In this document: piece by piece, positions 42,889-56,616 of the stretch
How the letters are laid out: every line of letters starts with the position of its first letter
How positions within the stretch are numbered: the first letter of the stretch is position 1
Origin: Bedellia somnulentella
Lineage: Eukaryota > Arthropoda > Insecta > Lepidoptera > Bedelliidae
Direction: 5' to 3'
Assembly (NCBI GenBank): GCA_963576735.1
Contig: OY755188.1
Coordinates: 15,302,323 to 15,366,322, forward strand
Length of the DNA: 64,000 nt
Program-made: the position numbers and the translations under genes
Notes under the pieces: generated by a model
Databases searched by the model: none
Seen by the model: the letters and a program-made list of their open reading frames with translations, nothing else
What the model was told of the DNA's origin: nothing

Positions 42889-43071
42889 ATACATACATAT
42901 ACTCATGGCCATAAATCCCAAAAAGGGGTAGCCAGAGCTTAACCACATTTGGAAGTGAATAGAGGACAAGATGGCAGAAATAAAATCCAACCAACCGCAT
43001 AACTCAAAAACAACTTAAAAAGCCACATACCCTTAGTCAGGGTAGTGACATTCTAAGCTGGCACTACACGG
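42889..43071 (-). repeat. SINE-A, diverged and shortened
   Basis: Reverse copy ending just downstream of the OBP-E 3' end. Confidence 0.7.
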
Positions 43072-43104
43072 TGATAAATAAAATACAAAAAATATTCAAG
43101 CTTG

Positions 43105-43110
43105 TTTATT
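43105..43110 (-). terminator. Poly(A) signal of OBP-E
   Basis: AATAAA on the minus strand, about 70 nt downstream of the OBP-E stop codon, followed by A/T-rich sequence. Confidence 0.45.
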
Positions 43111-43180
43111 AGTACAGTTGCATGTTCAATAAATGTTATATCACAGTTATCACTGCTGCCTGCTTTACTCCTGAAATCGG

Positions 43181-46100
43181 CTATTCACATGCGAAGTCCG
43201 GTAGTTTATTCTGAAACAAATAAAAGCTTTTGAAGTTCAATTAACACACCTACCTATTAACATATAGGTATATTTACAACTGTGGTTTTGCTTTGTAAAA
43301 CAGTATTTCTGGAAATATTTATTTTAGTACCATTATAGAATATATATTTAGTCATTCTATTCTATTCCAGAGTTTAGAATCAATAGTAAGGGTTTTTATA
43401 ACCTCATCTCCCAATAGTGTGTAGTGTCGGCTTAGAATAGCACTACCCTATTTCTGCCGGTGGGTGTACGTAAGAGGCGACTAACGGTATGGAGCTATTA
43501 AGGGATTTTTGGGCGATGCGGTTGGAGACCCATCACCAACAACCTTTATTTTTACTATCTTTTCCCCACTCAAATTTCCAAAAGTTTCATTCTAAAGCTC
43601 TGGCTACCCCGTTACGGGATTTATAGCCGTGAGTATATGTATGTATGTATGTATCTCCCAATAATCCAGAGTACCCATAAGAAAGCGCATGCGATTGTGA
43701 TAGTGCTATACAAAGCCAACATTACACCGAAATGAACATAATATACTACATTTACTGAATATAATTAATATGTGGAAACAGCAAAGATATACTGGCCAGT
43801 ACACCCCTGCTGTGTACCAACTTATAATTTGTATCTATACTTAACTCGAAAAACATTTACACTCCGCGATGTAGGAATATGAGTGAGACGCTGCTATGTG
43901 CGTTTGAGTCCGCAGTAGTGTGCGCTCTAACATGACTCCCACAAATATTAGAAATTTTCAACATTAATGAAAACCAATATAGAAACGACTAAGAAAGATC
44001 TTAAAAAATGGTACCTTAAATTCCTTCATATGGCAAAGATGGACCGCGAATGCCCTATCACATTCATCTGATACTTCTTGTTTATTTCCTGAAAGAAAAA
44101 TTAATGATATTAAACTCAAACTGAACTTCCACGCCAGCAATCTCCGAAGGTGTGGTAGTAATATTCTTGAACATCATACACAAACATAAACATAAACGTT
44201 CACGCCGTTTATCCCCGAAGGGGTTGGCAGAGGTACCAATACTTCTGAACTCACATGGCAGCGCCATCTAGTGTCCAGAGAAGGTACCCACGTTTTGCTT
44301 AAACAGTGTACTCACGTGATAGGGGGCAGGCCTATCACCGTTTTGTACGAATACACTGTCACATGACTAAGTACAACTCGGCCATGTGGGTTTCCTCACG
44401 ATGTTTTCCCTCACCGTTAACAACCATGATAAATTAACCACACATATATCTTTAGAAAAGACAATATGAACATCATGTGGCATAATTTTTATCTGGTATT
44501 CAAAGTACCCACGTTTTGTTAGGACTGTATCTACGTTAAATAGGCAGGTTTATTGCCACATTATACGAATAAACTGTCACATGTTTAAGAGATTTCTCAG
44601 GTTGCTTTACGTCACCGTAAACAACTTGGCAATTTAACAACTCATTTGCCTTAAGAAGAAACGGATTCATGTTGTTGGTCGAAATAGTTTCAACTATCAT
44701 TAAATAAGAATATAACGTAACATAATTGGTTTTTGCCTTATAAGTAAACTTTTAAATAACTACATAAATTTATTCACGGCTATAAATAACTAAAAAGGGT
44801 GGTCAGAGCTTTAGAATAAGAAAAATCTACAGGCACTTTCTGAAGTTAAGTTGGGAAAACGTGGGTACTCTGAACACCAGGTGAAAAAGTCACAGGATGT
44901 TCAGAAGTATTAGTACCTCTGCCAACCCCTTCGGGGATATTCGGCGAGAACGTTTATGTTTATGTATGTTATGTTTAAATAAGTAGTTTATTGTCAGAAA
45001 ATGTTAAGGCAAAAGAATATTAAATTCAGTGATAAATTGATAATAGACTGTGAACATTAATGAAAACATTATTTCCGTTGATCAGAATGGGAAAAAGATT
45101 AATCGTCCCGAGCCTTAGAATCCAAAAATTGGATATTCTTGGCTATGGCTTTCTGACCATATTATCATTATAATATTTAAAGTACCCATTCACATCAGGC
45201 AGGTTATTATTACCATCATCAATGCACGTTTCCCATTGCTCCTTTACAGCACTTTTGTCTTCCTCCTTGATATTTTTTTCCATTTTTTCAAAGTGCTTCT
45301 TTAATATTTTGCCATCGTCGTCAACCTAAAAAAATATACATACATACATACATATACTCACGCCATTAGTTCCCATTGGGGTAGGCAGAGACTATTGATC
45401 GCCACTTCGCACGATCCTGACAAACCTCTCTAGCTTCGTTTACATCCATCAATCTTTTCATACATGCTCTTTTATTCTTCATACTTCGGACGCCAGCCTT
45501 TTTGAGCACACTCTCAATTTGGTCCAAGTATGTTCTCCGTGGTCGCCCTCTACTAACATTACCATCCACACTAGCTCTATAGATCCCTTTTACCGATTTC
45601 CTATCATCCATCCTCTCTATGTGCCCAAACCATCTCAACATTCCTTTTTCTATCTTTCTTACAATATCATCTTTCACACCACACTTTTCACGAATAACAC
45701 TATTTCTCACTCGGTCACACAATCTAACATTACAAATTTTTCTGAGGGACCTCATCTCTACTGCATTCACTCTGCTCTCATGCTTCTTCTGCCACACCCA
45801 ACTTTCGCTTCCATACATAAGCGTAGGAACAAGAACAGCATCATGCACAGCCATTCGGGCCTTTTCAGACACCGATTGACTGATCATTAGGCTATTCATT
45901 GCTCCATTTACCGCATTACCCTTTTTCACTCTTCTTTCAATGTCTTCATCACATTTTCCATCCCTTGTAAACAAACTTCCCAGATATACAAACTCCTTCA
46001 CCTGTTCCACATCCTTACCATCAATCGCAATCACGCATTCTGTCACATCTTCCTGTCTCTCAAAAACCATCGTTTTGGTCTTATCCACATTCACCCTCAT

Positions 46101-49100
46101 TCCCTTTCTTACAAAAGACTCACATGCAATATTCATCATCTCTTGCAACTCTTCTGCCGATGATGCAAGTAGCACTTGATCGTCAGCATACAAGAGGCAT
46201 TTAATGATGAATCCACCCATTCTTAGTCCATAATCACTTTCACGCAACTCTGTCAAACAGTCATCCATGAACAGATTGAAGAGCCACGGAGAAGCTACAC
46301 ATCCCTGTCGGACACCCCTAGAGATTCCGAACCAGTCAGTGTTTTCCCCGTTTACTCTTACACATGCACTAGAATCCTCATAGAGTGATACTAATGCACG
46401 TATAAGTTGACTCCCCAAACCAAACTTGGATAACACCTCCCATAAACACTTTCTTACCACCCTATCATACGCCTTCTCTAAATCAATAAAGGAGCAATAC
46501 ACCTTTTGGTTCTTAGCTAAGAACTTTTCGGTGATGCTCCTTAGAGAGAAGATTTGATCCATACATCCCATTCCTTTCCCTAAATCCCGCTTGCACATCC
46601 CATATTTTCTCATCAGTTTCATTCATCACTCTTTCAATCAGTACCTTAGCATACAATTTACCAACAATGCTGAGTAAGCTGATGCCGCGGTAGTTTTTAG
46701 CCTCTTGGTGTGACCCCTTTCCTTTATATAGAGGCACAATCACCGCCTTGCACCAGTCTCGTGGAACTTTGCCACTCGACCAGCATTTTTGGAAAAGGAA
46801 GTACAACCAAGAAGCCACCAACCCTTTACCAGCCCTCAGCATTTCGATAGTAATCCTATCATACCCTGCCGCCTTCCCTAATTTCATACTTTTCATTGCT
46901 TTCATTATTTCTTCCATACTAATCTCGCTGTCACTAAATTCACCCATCTCCCCGTTCCCATCAACATTACTGTCGATTGGCGAAGAAATGGATGCATCCT
47001 CTTTCTCAAACAGTCCCTCAAAATAATTCTTCCATACCCGTTTCATGCTACTTTCATCCGTCGCCAATTCACCCTGTTCATCTCTAAAAAAATATCATTT
47101 CATAAATTACTTTTGAGAATGTGGAGCTTTAATGAATCTATACAACCACTTTGTCAACGAAAAATATATAGCAATTTTTACCTCTACATATATAAATATA
47201 TTCATGCCTATAAATACCTAAAAGGGGCAGCCAGAGCTTCAGAATAAGATATTTCTTTACCCACTTTCGGAAGTTAAGTGGGGAAAATATTGTGAAATAA
47301 ATGTTTTTGTTTATGGGTCTCCAATCGTACATACATACATACATACATATACTCACGCCATTAATTCCCATTGGGGTAGGCAGATTTGGTCTCCAATCGT
47401 ATCGCCCAAAAATCACCCATGGGAAGAAATGGGGTAGTGCTATTCTAAGGCGACACTATACAGCACTACTATATCTCTATATCTGTACAAATATATTACA
47501 CGCTAGTACGAATCTCAGCTTTTAATGAAAATACGTACAGAATCAACAAAGTATGAAATCATATTATACATACATATACTCACGGCTATAAATCCCAAGA
47601 AAGGGGTAGCCAGAGCTAAGGAATTAGAAATTCTTCAGCCACTTTTGGAAGGTGCGTGGGGAATAGATGGTGAAATAAAGGTTCTTGGTGATGGGTCTCC
47701 AACCGCATCGCCCAAAAATCCCTTAAAAGCCCCAATACCGTTAGTCGCTCTTTACGTACACCCACCGGAAGAAATGGGGTAGTGCTATTCTAAGCCTACA
47801 CAGCAAATCATATTATGTTCTTAGAATATTATTCTGCCTGTAGCTGTTTACATATTATCTCCCTACAAAAACAATTTGAAGATTATACAATGCGTACCTT
47901 TTAAATGCTGTCAACAAATTTGCAAAAATATTTATTTTTAATTAGAAGAATAAATGAATTCAAAGAAACATAATTTATGCAATTATTCAGTCGTAACGTT
48001 GGTTTTGAAACTGAATATTATTAAGAAAATTACTGTGTTACCATTTTCTACTCTTTCCAGAAAGGTTTATTATGACTTCAGTATTTCTAGATCTTTTTTT
48101 CATGATGAAGCTGCATGACAGAGAGAAGAGCGAGAACATCCATCTACACTGAAGTTAACATAAATGCTGTTAGACAACTGGAGTCTATCTATCTTTTCTA
48201 ATAATTGTCTGACCTTACCATACGAGGTTGTCTTGCTTCAAGTGATACGATCGACAATTGCACTTCTATTCAAGAACATATCTGTTTGTTATACTAGTGC
48301 ATACATACATATACTTACGGCTATAAATCCCTTAACGGGGTAGCCAGAGCTATGGAATGAGATGTGTCTCAGCCACTTTTGGAAGTTGATTGGGGAAAAG
48401 ATAGTAATAATAAATAAATGTTTTTGGTGACGGGTCTCCAATCGCCCAAAAATCACTTAAGAAGCCCCTATACCCTTAGTCGCCTCTTACGATCACCCAC
48501 GGGTAGAAATGGGGTGGTGTTATTCTAAGCCGACACTACACGGCAATGTTAATGTTATACTAGTATGTGCAATAAAAAGTTTTCGGCTCTATTCTATGCT
48601 AAAGAGATTGTCTTAAACGTATTTCACAAATTTTACCTTTCGTTTTCACAGTTAAGGTTTCACAATAACAGATACGTTTTTTTATATTTATGTTCACTTA
48701 CCATTCCAAATTTCTGGTAAAGACAATTAACAAAGCATTTGTGTGATTCTTCCATTGTGATAGCACACACTTTTTCCCTAGTGCTTACATCATCATTTGG
48801 ATCAAGGAATTTTTCAGAGCATTGTTTGAAAATTTCAATCATCTCCTTTAGCTCTTCGTCCTCTGCAGTCTGAAAAAAGGTTTTAATTTTAATATCCATG
48901 GCATTTTCATTTCGTATTATGATTGAATTGCTATATAGTTCATTTTTAGTCAATTAAAAATAACAACCGTAATAGTTTAGTGACGAGCACAACCGCCTCT
49001 CACGCCGAGAGGCGTGGTGTGTTCGAATATTCAGTCAGGCTGGCACCAATATGTCACTTTAAAGACTTAAGCGCCGGATACACTAGGGAACATTTTGTCC

Positions 49101-52100
49101 CGCAACATGAAGCGCAACACTTAATATACGTGACGCTGCAACGTTGCATAGTGTCCCGCAACAAGTCTCACGACATTTCACGTGACGCGGGGCATGTTGC
49201 TTGCTCCCGCCTCGAGAGCGGGCGCACGAGTCCCGCGTCAGTGTTGCGCCATTTGTCGCCGAGTGTAGTCGCGTACGCAACGTGCCTATTAACTGTTCTT
49301 TCTCGTTGTAGTAAGAAATTCCGCATCCACCACCTTCTTTTTCTCTTACTTTTCAACACACTCAATATAATTACTGTGTACGCAGCACTAATAGCCACAA
49401 CCTCCTCGGGCGACATTTCTATAAACACTGACTAGTATGGCCTACACAATGTTCCGCGACATGTTCCACGGCATGTTCCACGTACTAGTCGAGGAACATG
49501 TTCCGCAACATGTTGCTCCATTTGCCCCCTAGTGTATCCCAGGCTTTATGTGTGGTTAATTTACCACGGTTTTTAGCTATGAGGGAAAATATCGCGAGGG
49601 AACCCATATGCGACAGTCTAATCGTATAATATCGACGATTGACCTGCCCCCTATCACGTGAGTTTACTGTCCAAGCAAAACGTAGGTGAACTAAAAATTT
49701 GATAACATTTATGTCACGTCGTAACGAAACATAATTAGTACTTCTGCGAACTCCCAAATTTATTCATGATTTGTTTTCGAAATAAAAGTTGCCAATATAG
49801 TTATGTGCTTTGCTTGATTCTCAATCAAACGCAATCTTAAGGTCTCAGAGACACATCGAGGACACAGAATTACTCACTAGAACTGTAGAGAGTTTGTAAA
49901 ACCTCTTAATTGTTGAACCCTTGGCATCCGTCAATTACAACCAAGGGCCTGAAGTGATTTTCCGTTTGAGAGCTTTTATATCACTGAATATTTTAAACCA
50001 CTAAAACACTTATAAGTTAGGAAAACCCCTAAAAACCGTGTTGAAAAGGCTTTTACCCTTCACAAAGTGGAGAGAAATTTCCTTTAAAATTACCCTTAAA
50101 ATGATTCTGAGAGTGGGGTTTAAAACGGAAACCCTTTCATTTGATTGGTCAACGTCACAAAATCCTTCATTTAAGATTTCGCTTTCGAGAGGGTTATCCT
50201 TATAAATGGTAAAACCAACTAAGAATCAGGTTTCCGTTTGGTTTCCTTTTTAAAGGATTTTAAAAATTTAGTTGCCTCTCCGGTCCCTGCTTAAAACAGA
50301 AGCCTCCAAATTACTGAGAACGAAGAACTATCTGATATAAGCGTTCTAAATACTTAGTGCTACTTTTTTAGGACTTGTTTCTTCCTCTCCCTATGTTTTA
50401 TAACATAACATAACATAAACGTTCACGCCGTTTATTACCGAAGGGATTGGCAGAGGTACCAATACTTCTGAACTCACATGGCAGCGCCATCTAGTTTCCA
50501 GAGAAGGTACCCACGTTTTGCTTAGTGTACTCACGTGAAAGGGGGCAGGCCTATCGCCGTTTTGTACCAATACACTGTCACATGACTAAGTACAACTCAG
50601 CCATGTGGGTTTCCTCACAATGTTTTCCTCGCCGTTAACAACCATGATAAATTAACCACACATATGTCTTTAGAAAAGACAAATTGGTGTAAGCCTGACC
50701 CAGGATTGGAACTCACGCCCTTCTGTTTTCGGGCGGGTGTTCTACCCACTGGACTATCATGTCGCCTATGTTTTATGTGGCTCTGAAAGATTCACATTTG
50801 CCTAGCGTATCACAAAGTAATGTTATTGTTGCAGCCGCGAGGTAAATATCAATTAATCAGTTAAAAATATATCTTATTTAATTTTGTAAGTAAATTCAAC
50901 TGTGTCAAAGAATATACTACTCCAAAAATGATTTCCGATGCCGTTCATCATCAACAAATCTTCACTGCTTGGTATAGTATTTCAAGAGTTAGTCCTGCCG
51001 TAACTGCAAAGATATACACCATAATAGCAAGATTTGTGGAAGGTGCGGTGTAAAAGATACACATTGCAAACAAGATAGAAGAAGGAATATCAGGGTGGTT
51101 TAGGCTCATCGAGAAGATAGATAATAGTAAATTGCTAAAGAAGACCTATACAGCCAATTTGGAGGGTAATGTTAAAGTGGACGACCATGCAGGACACGTT
51201 TGGACCAAATATAGAGTGTCCTTAAAGAGGAAGGCCTTCGAAGTATGAAGAATAACAGAGCCTGTATGAAAGCACTGATGGATGTAAACGAAGCTAGAGT
51301 GGTTTGCCAGAATCTTACAAAGTGGCGACCAATAGTCTCTTCCTACCAAAAGCGTGAGTATATGTTTGTTTGTATACCGATATATTTACAAATTTTAACA
51401 CTTTTCAAGATGTGGTGAATCTTTTGCATTCGATCTTGCGCTGGTCTGCCTATTAATAGATTTTTTATAGAATTAAGAACAAGTCATAAACATTTTTCAG
51501 ATAAGGTGAATTGAACCAGTGATAATAATTTCCATTCCCCTAATTTCCAACTTCAAGTGACGGTATCGTAAGATGCCAGATATTTTTGTTTCGAGTAGAA
51601 TACAATTTTATGACCCTTGACAGTAGAAACATTATATCAATATTGCATTGACTTTGGATTAAGGCGTTTATAAATATTATATGGTGTCTGTAGAGGGTCA
51701 CATCAAATTATTCTAAATCAAATTTAGAATGGCGATAGAGGCAGGCAACCGAAGAGGGTAGAATGGCGATAGAGGCAGGCAACCGAAGAGGGAAGAGCAT
51801 GGGAGAACAAATAAGCATGTTTATTTAAAATTTTGATAAATCTCAATAAAACGAGATATTTTTTCTAAAATTGGATTAAGGGGTCATCTGTACTAGTTCA
51901 TCTCTGCCTTCCCTAATACCGTGTTAATATATAAAAGCTTATATAATTTAAAATAATATTTTTTGACTTTTTATCTTTTTGTTGAGTAGGAACATCGAGT
52001 AAATTTACTAATTTACAACAGAAAAGTCAAAACAAGTTTATTCCTAGAGCACACATTTGTGAAACCATTACTTAATGTTAAAATGCAATGGCAAAGTATG

Positions 52101-55100
52101 AGTCGGACATGCCTGTGGTGTTAAGTATTAGAAGAGTCAGAGAAGATCGACCGAAACTAGCAAGTATATTATATAAGTATATAAGTATATTTTTGAGTAA
52201 AAACAATAATTATCATCGTAGTTTTGCCCGACGCAAATTACGATGACACAGAAAGCATTTTACATTCCTGCATATAATAACTTATTTGTATAATATATTC
52301 TTCTTCTTCTTATTATTATTTTGAATTTATATATATACACATTATATTTATATATTTCCAATAATATATTCATAATCTTACAAACAAAGAAAGAAATTTA
52401 CCATATTACACAGAAATATAATAAAAAAAATATTAAAAGTAACACGACAAAATTAGGCAAACAAACCGCCCTAAGTCATACCCGGCCCAAAGGTAAAATA
52501 AAAATAAAATAAAATAAATAAAATAATCATTTATTTCAAAATAAAAAGATAAATCTTTGTTTTTTGAACGTCAAATTTTAACTTAATACTAAGTTTACTT
52601 CGGATTCGGAAGGTGTTTTGTTGAGAGAAGAACCCGTAAGAAACTCGTCAACACACATCTTTTTCTACGTCCATTACAATTTTGGTTTTAGCCCGGAAAC
52701 ATCCTGCACAGAGCCCTGATGACACCAAGCCACTTCATCATTAATGTAATCATTGACATTGTAATAGGCTTTCGAACTAAGATTTCTTTTAACTGCTGCT
52801 TTAAATTTTGTTTCTGATAAATTTAAAATGTCCTCAGGTATTTTATTATACATTTTTACGCATAACCCCATGAAAGATGTATTTACTTTTGACAATCTGT
52901 ATTTTGGTACTGATATTTTATTGTTGTCTCTCAGGTTTCGAATATGTCTGTCACAATTTTTCACAAAAGAGGCCTGATTCTTTCTTACATACATAATATT
53001 TTCATAAATATATTAACATGGCAGCGTCATTATATTTATTGTTTTAAACAATTCCCTCAGGGAATCTCGGGATCTCAAATTGTATATAGCTCTTATTGCT
53101 CTCTTTTGGAGAATAAATATGGAACCAACATCAGCTGCTCTGCCCCAGAGTAAAATACCGTAAGACATTACACTATGAAAATAGCTGTAGTAAACTAATC
53201 GAGCTGTCTGTACATCTGTCAAATGTCTTATTTTCCTAACGGCATATGCAGCACTACTTAGCCTGCCAGCTAGTGAGCTAATGTGGGGTCCCCATTGGAG
53301 CTTGGAGTCCAGAGTTATCCCTAAGAAAACTGTGTCATCCGAAAATACTAACTTTTCATTATTTAAAATTATTTCGTTATCAACGCACCTAACATTAGGT
53401 AATACAAATTTAATGCATTTGGTTTTTTTACCATTCAGTACAAGATTATTGGAAGCAAACCATGTTTGAATCTGTGAAACCGTGTTATTCACCTCGTCAA
53501 TATTCTGATTATTTCTTTCAACGTCAAATACTAAAGAAGTATCATCAGCAAATAACACTATCTCGGACATTTTCTCGACCATGAACGGCAAATCATTAAT
53601 ATAAACTAAAAATAAAAATGGGCCCAAAATAGAACCCTGCGGAACACCCATTTTTACATGAGTTCCAGGTGATATTGCATTATTGATTTGCACTTTCTGT
53701 ATCCGGTCCGAAAAGTAAGACTTTATTAATTTAAGTGCGTCACCTTGTATGCCATAATGTTCTAATTTAATAAAAAGGATTTCATGATCTGCACAATCAA
53801 ATGCCTTCGTAAGATCGCAAAACAAACCAATAGCATCATTTTTGCGTTCCCACGAATCAAAAATGTGTTTCATTAAGGCAACGCCTGCATCGGTGGTAGA
53901 GCGGCCCTTCGTAAAGCCAAATTGTTTTGGATGAAACAATTTGTTTGAAGCGAAATGCAAAAGCATTTGATTGAACATTAGTTTTTCGAATATTTTACTT
54001 AAAACTGGTAGAATTGATATGGGTCTATAACCATCAGGACTAATTTTATCTCCTCCGGATTTAAGAAGTGGTACAATTTTACTATGCTTCATGAGATTTG
54101 GAAAGATTTTATTTCTTATACATTCATTAAATATATCTGCTAAATATGGAGCCAAAGTTACAATAAAATTATGGCAAACTTTCACTGACATACCCCAAAT
54201 GTCTTCAGAACTTTTTAGTTTAAATGATTTAAAACATTTATCGATATCTGTAGGGCTGACATCTTTAAAACAAAACAAAGTTTCGCACCTATCAACATTT
54301 TGTTGTAACAAGTGTTGAGCTTTTATAACCGATGTGTTTAAATATTCAGTTGTTTTTGATGGTATGTCAGTAAAATATTTTTCAAAAATACAAGCGATTT
54401 CCTCATTAGAGGTAGTCAGACCCTTATCAGATCGAACACAGAACTCCTGATCACATGGTTTACCTCGGCCTGTTTGGGTGTTGATAATATTCCACACTGT
54501 TTTAACTTTATTATCGGATGTTCGGATACGTCGGCTTAGGTATCTGGCTTTAGCCTCTTTACATACTTTATTAAATATTTTTGAGTATTTTTTTACATAT
54601 TCACTCAATTCATTATTATTACTATAAGCTTTTTGATCATATAAATCGAAGAGTTTTTCTCTTGATCTATAAATACTTGGTGTTGCCCACTCACAAAACT
54701 TAAATTTACTGGTAATAGTTACATTTTTTACATTAAAAATTTCATTAAACTCATTTATCAGCACATTATAAAAGATATCATAGCTAGTATTTGAGTTTTT
54801 ATTAATTGTACATGTAGGCAACTTAGAGCTTATTATATTTATATATTTTTCTACTTTACTAGCAGTAATATGCCTTTTTTTAATAACAATTTTTGGTTCT
54901 GGTATCTCTAGAGGAAAGCTAACAAAAAGGCCGCTGTGATCAGACTTTAGTTTATTTATAACACTTTTACTTGAAAAATCTGCATTAGTAAATACATTAT
55001 CTAAACATGTTTTGATTCTAGTCGGTTCCAAGAATAAATTTTCTAAATTGAACGATTGGAATAAACTCATCTATCGTGTTTTAAGATAACTGTCTTGTAG

Positions 55101-56557
55101 GAGATCCACATTGAAGTCTCCACATATTATTATACGTTTTTTATTCCTGAAAACTTTGCTTAATACATCTTCCATTACATTTTCGAATTTATCATAATTT
55201 TGGTTATAAGGGGGTCGATACACACATACTAAGAAATAGTTTTTTAACTCTATGCAGGATAATTCCACGACTTGCTCAACGCTTAACTGTACAATATCAT
55301 TACGAATTTTTGATTTAATATTATTTTTTAAAAATATAGCGGAGCCACCACAGGCTTTAGAATTGCGGCAGTAGTTGCTAGCTAAATAATAGTTTTCAAA
55401 ACCAAATATGAGTTCGCAATTCTTAAGCCAGTGTTCAGTAACACATAAACAATCTATTTCATATTTTTCCAAAAATAATTCTATTTCTAATTCTTTACAA
55501 GAAAACCCCTGAGTATTTTGACATACAAGTTTAAACTGGGAGACTCCTTGTAAAGTATTCTTTTTAGTTATATTGCCAGAAGAACCTCCTTCCTTGTTTA
55601 CAATATTGATATTAGGTGACGACTTAAGGACGACAGGAGGCTCTTCCATTGTCACTCTTAAAAGTTTAAATTATGGTTTCCACCATCGCATACTAGAAGT
55701 AAGTTTCCCCTTATATTAAATATATGGGGGTCAGATATATTATATGCTAATAATTTAGCAATGTTCCGCTTTTGATTTAAGGGTATGTATACAGTACCCA
55801 GTCGAGAATTTGAATAAGGTAAAAACTTATTCAAATCCAAACAAAATAAATTGTCGCTTTGACAACATGTCACGTGACATATTAGATTATAGGTTCCCAT
55901 CACACTGGCAGCATTTCCACGCTGCACAGCGAGCGAGATCCTCTGGACCAGAAATGCCCCTGAGCGGTAGTCCATTCCCTGATCCCTCAAACGACGACCA
56001 ATTTCCCTAACAAAGTTTCTACCCTGCGATTCCCACACCCCATTGTCTCGACGGCTAATGGTACAAACCAGTTACTCCCCATCAGCTGCGCGTACTTTAT
56101 TGATTTTTGCCGCGCTGCCATCTCCGCCGCGGCCCCAGGAGTTCAACTTGTGGAGCTAATGTGGGATGCCGCCAATGTACATACACACGTAGCATCCCAT
56201 AAAAGGCAACGACCTCTTTCCCACGGTATTAAAGTGAGACCGTCCGGACGTTTCCCGTCGCTGCGGCACAAACCTGGTGGTTCCAAAACGGATGGAATGT
56301 CAGCAGAAACGAGAGCCCTCCGGACGATGTCATTGATTGATGTGATGGCGGGAGAGTCTCCCTGCGCTTTTGACACAATGTAGCCAATGACGCCCCAGCG
56401 AATCGACCGATGAACCACAAATACAGCGGTGTGGCTCACATATGTTGCTTACAAGACGAAGCGCCACGGCTACACGCAGGGAGTTGTTGTCCAGAAAGAT
56501 GTTGTGAGATTATGAATATATTATTGGAAATATATAAATATAATGTGTATATATGTA

Positions 56558-56616
<59 letters not shown>

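Noticed and set aside
49083..49435. GC-rich overlapping frames near 49.1-49.4 kb
   Set aside because: Contained in a non-coding MITE with inverted ends and TTA duplication.
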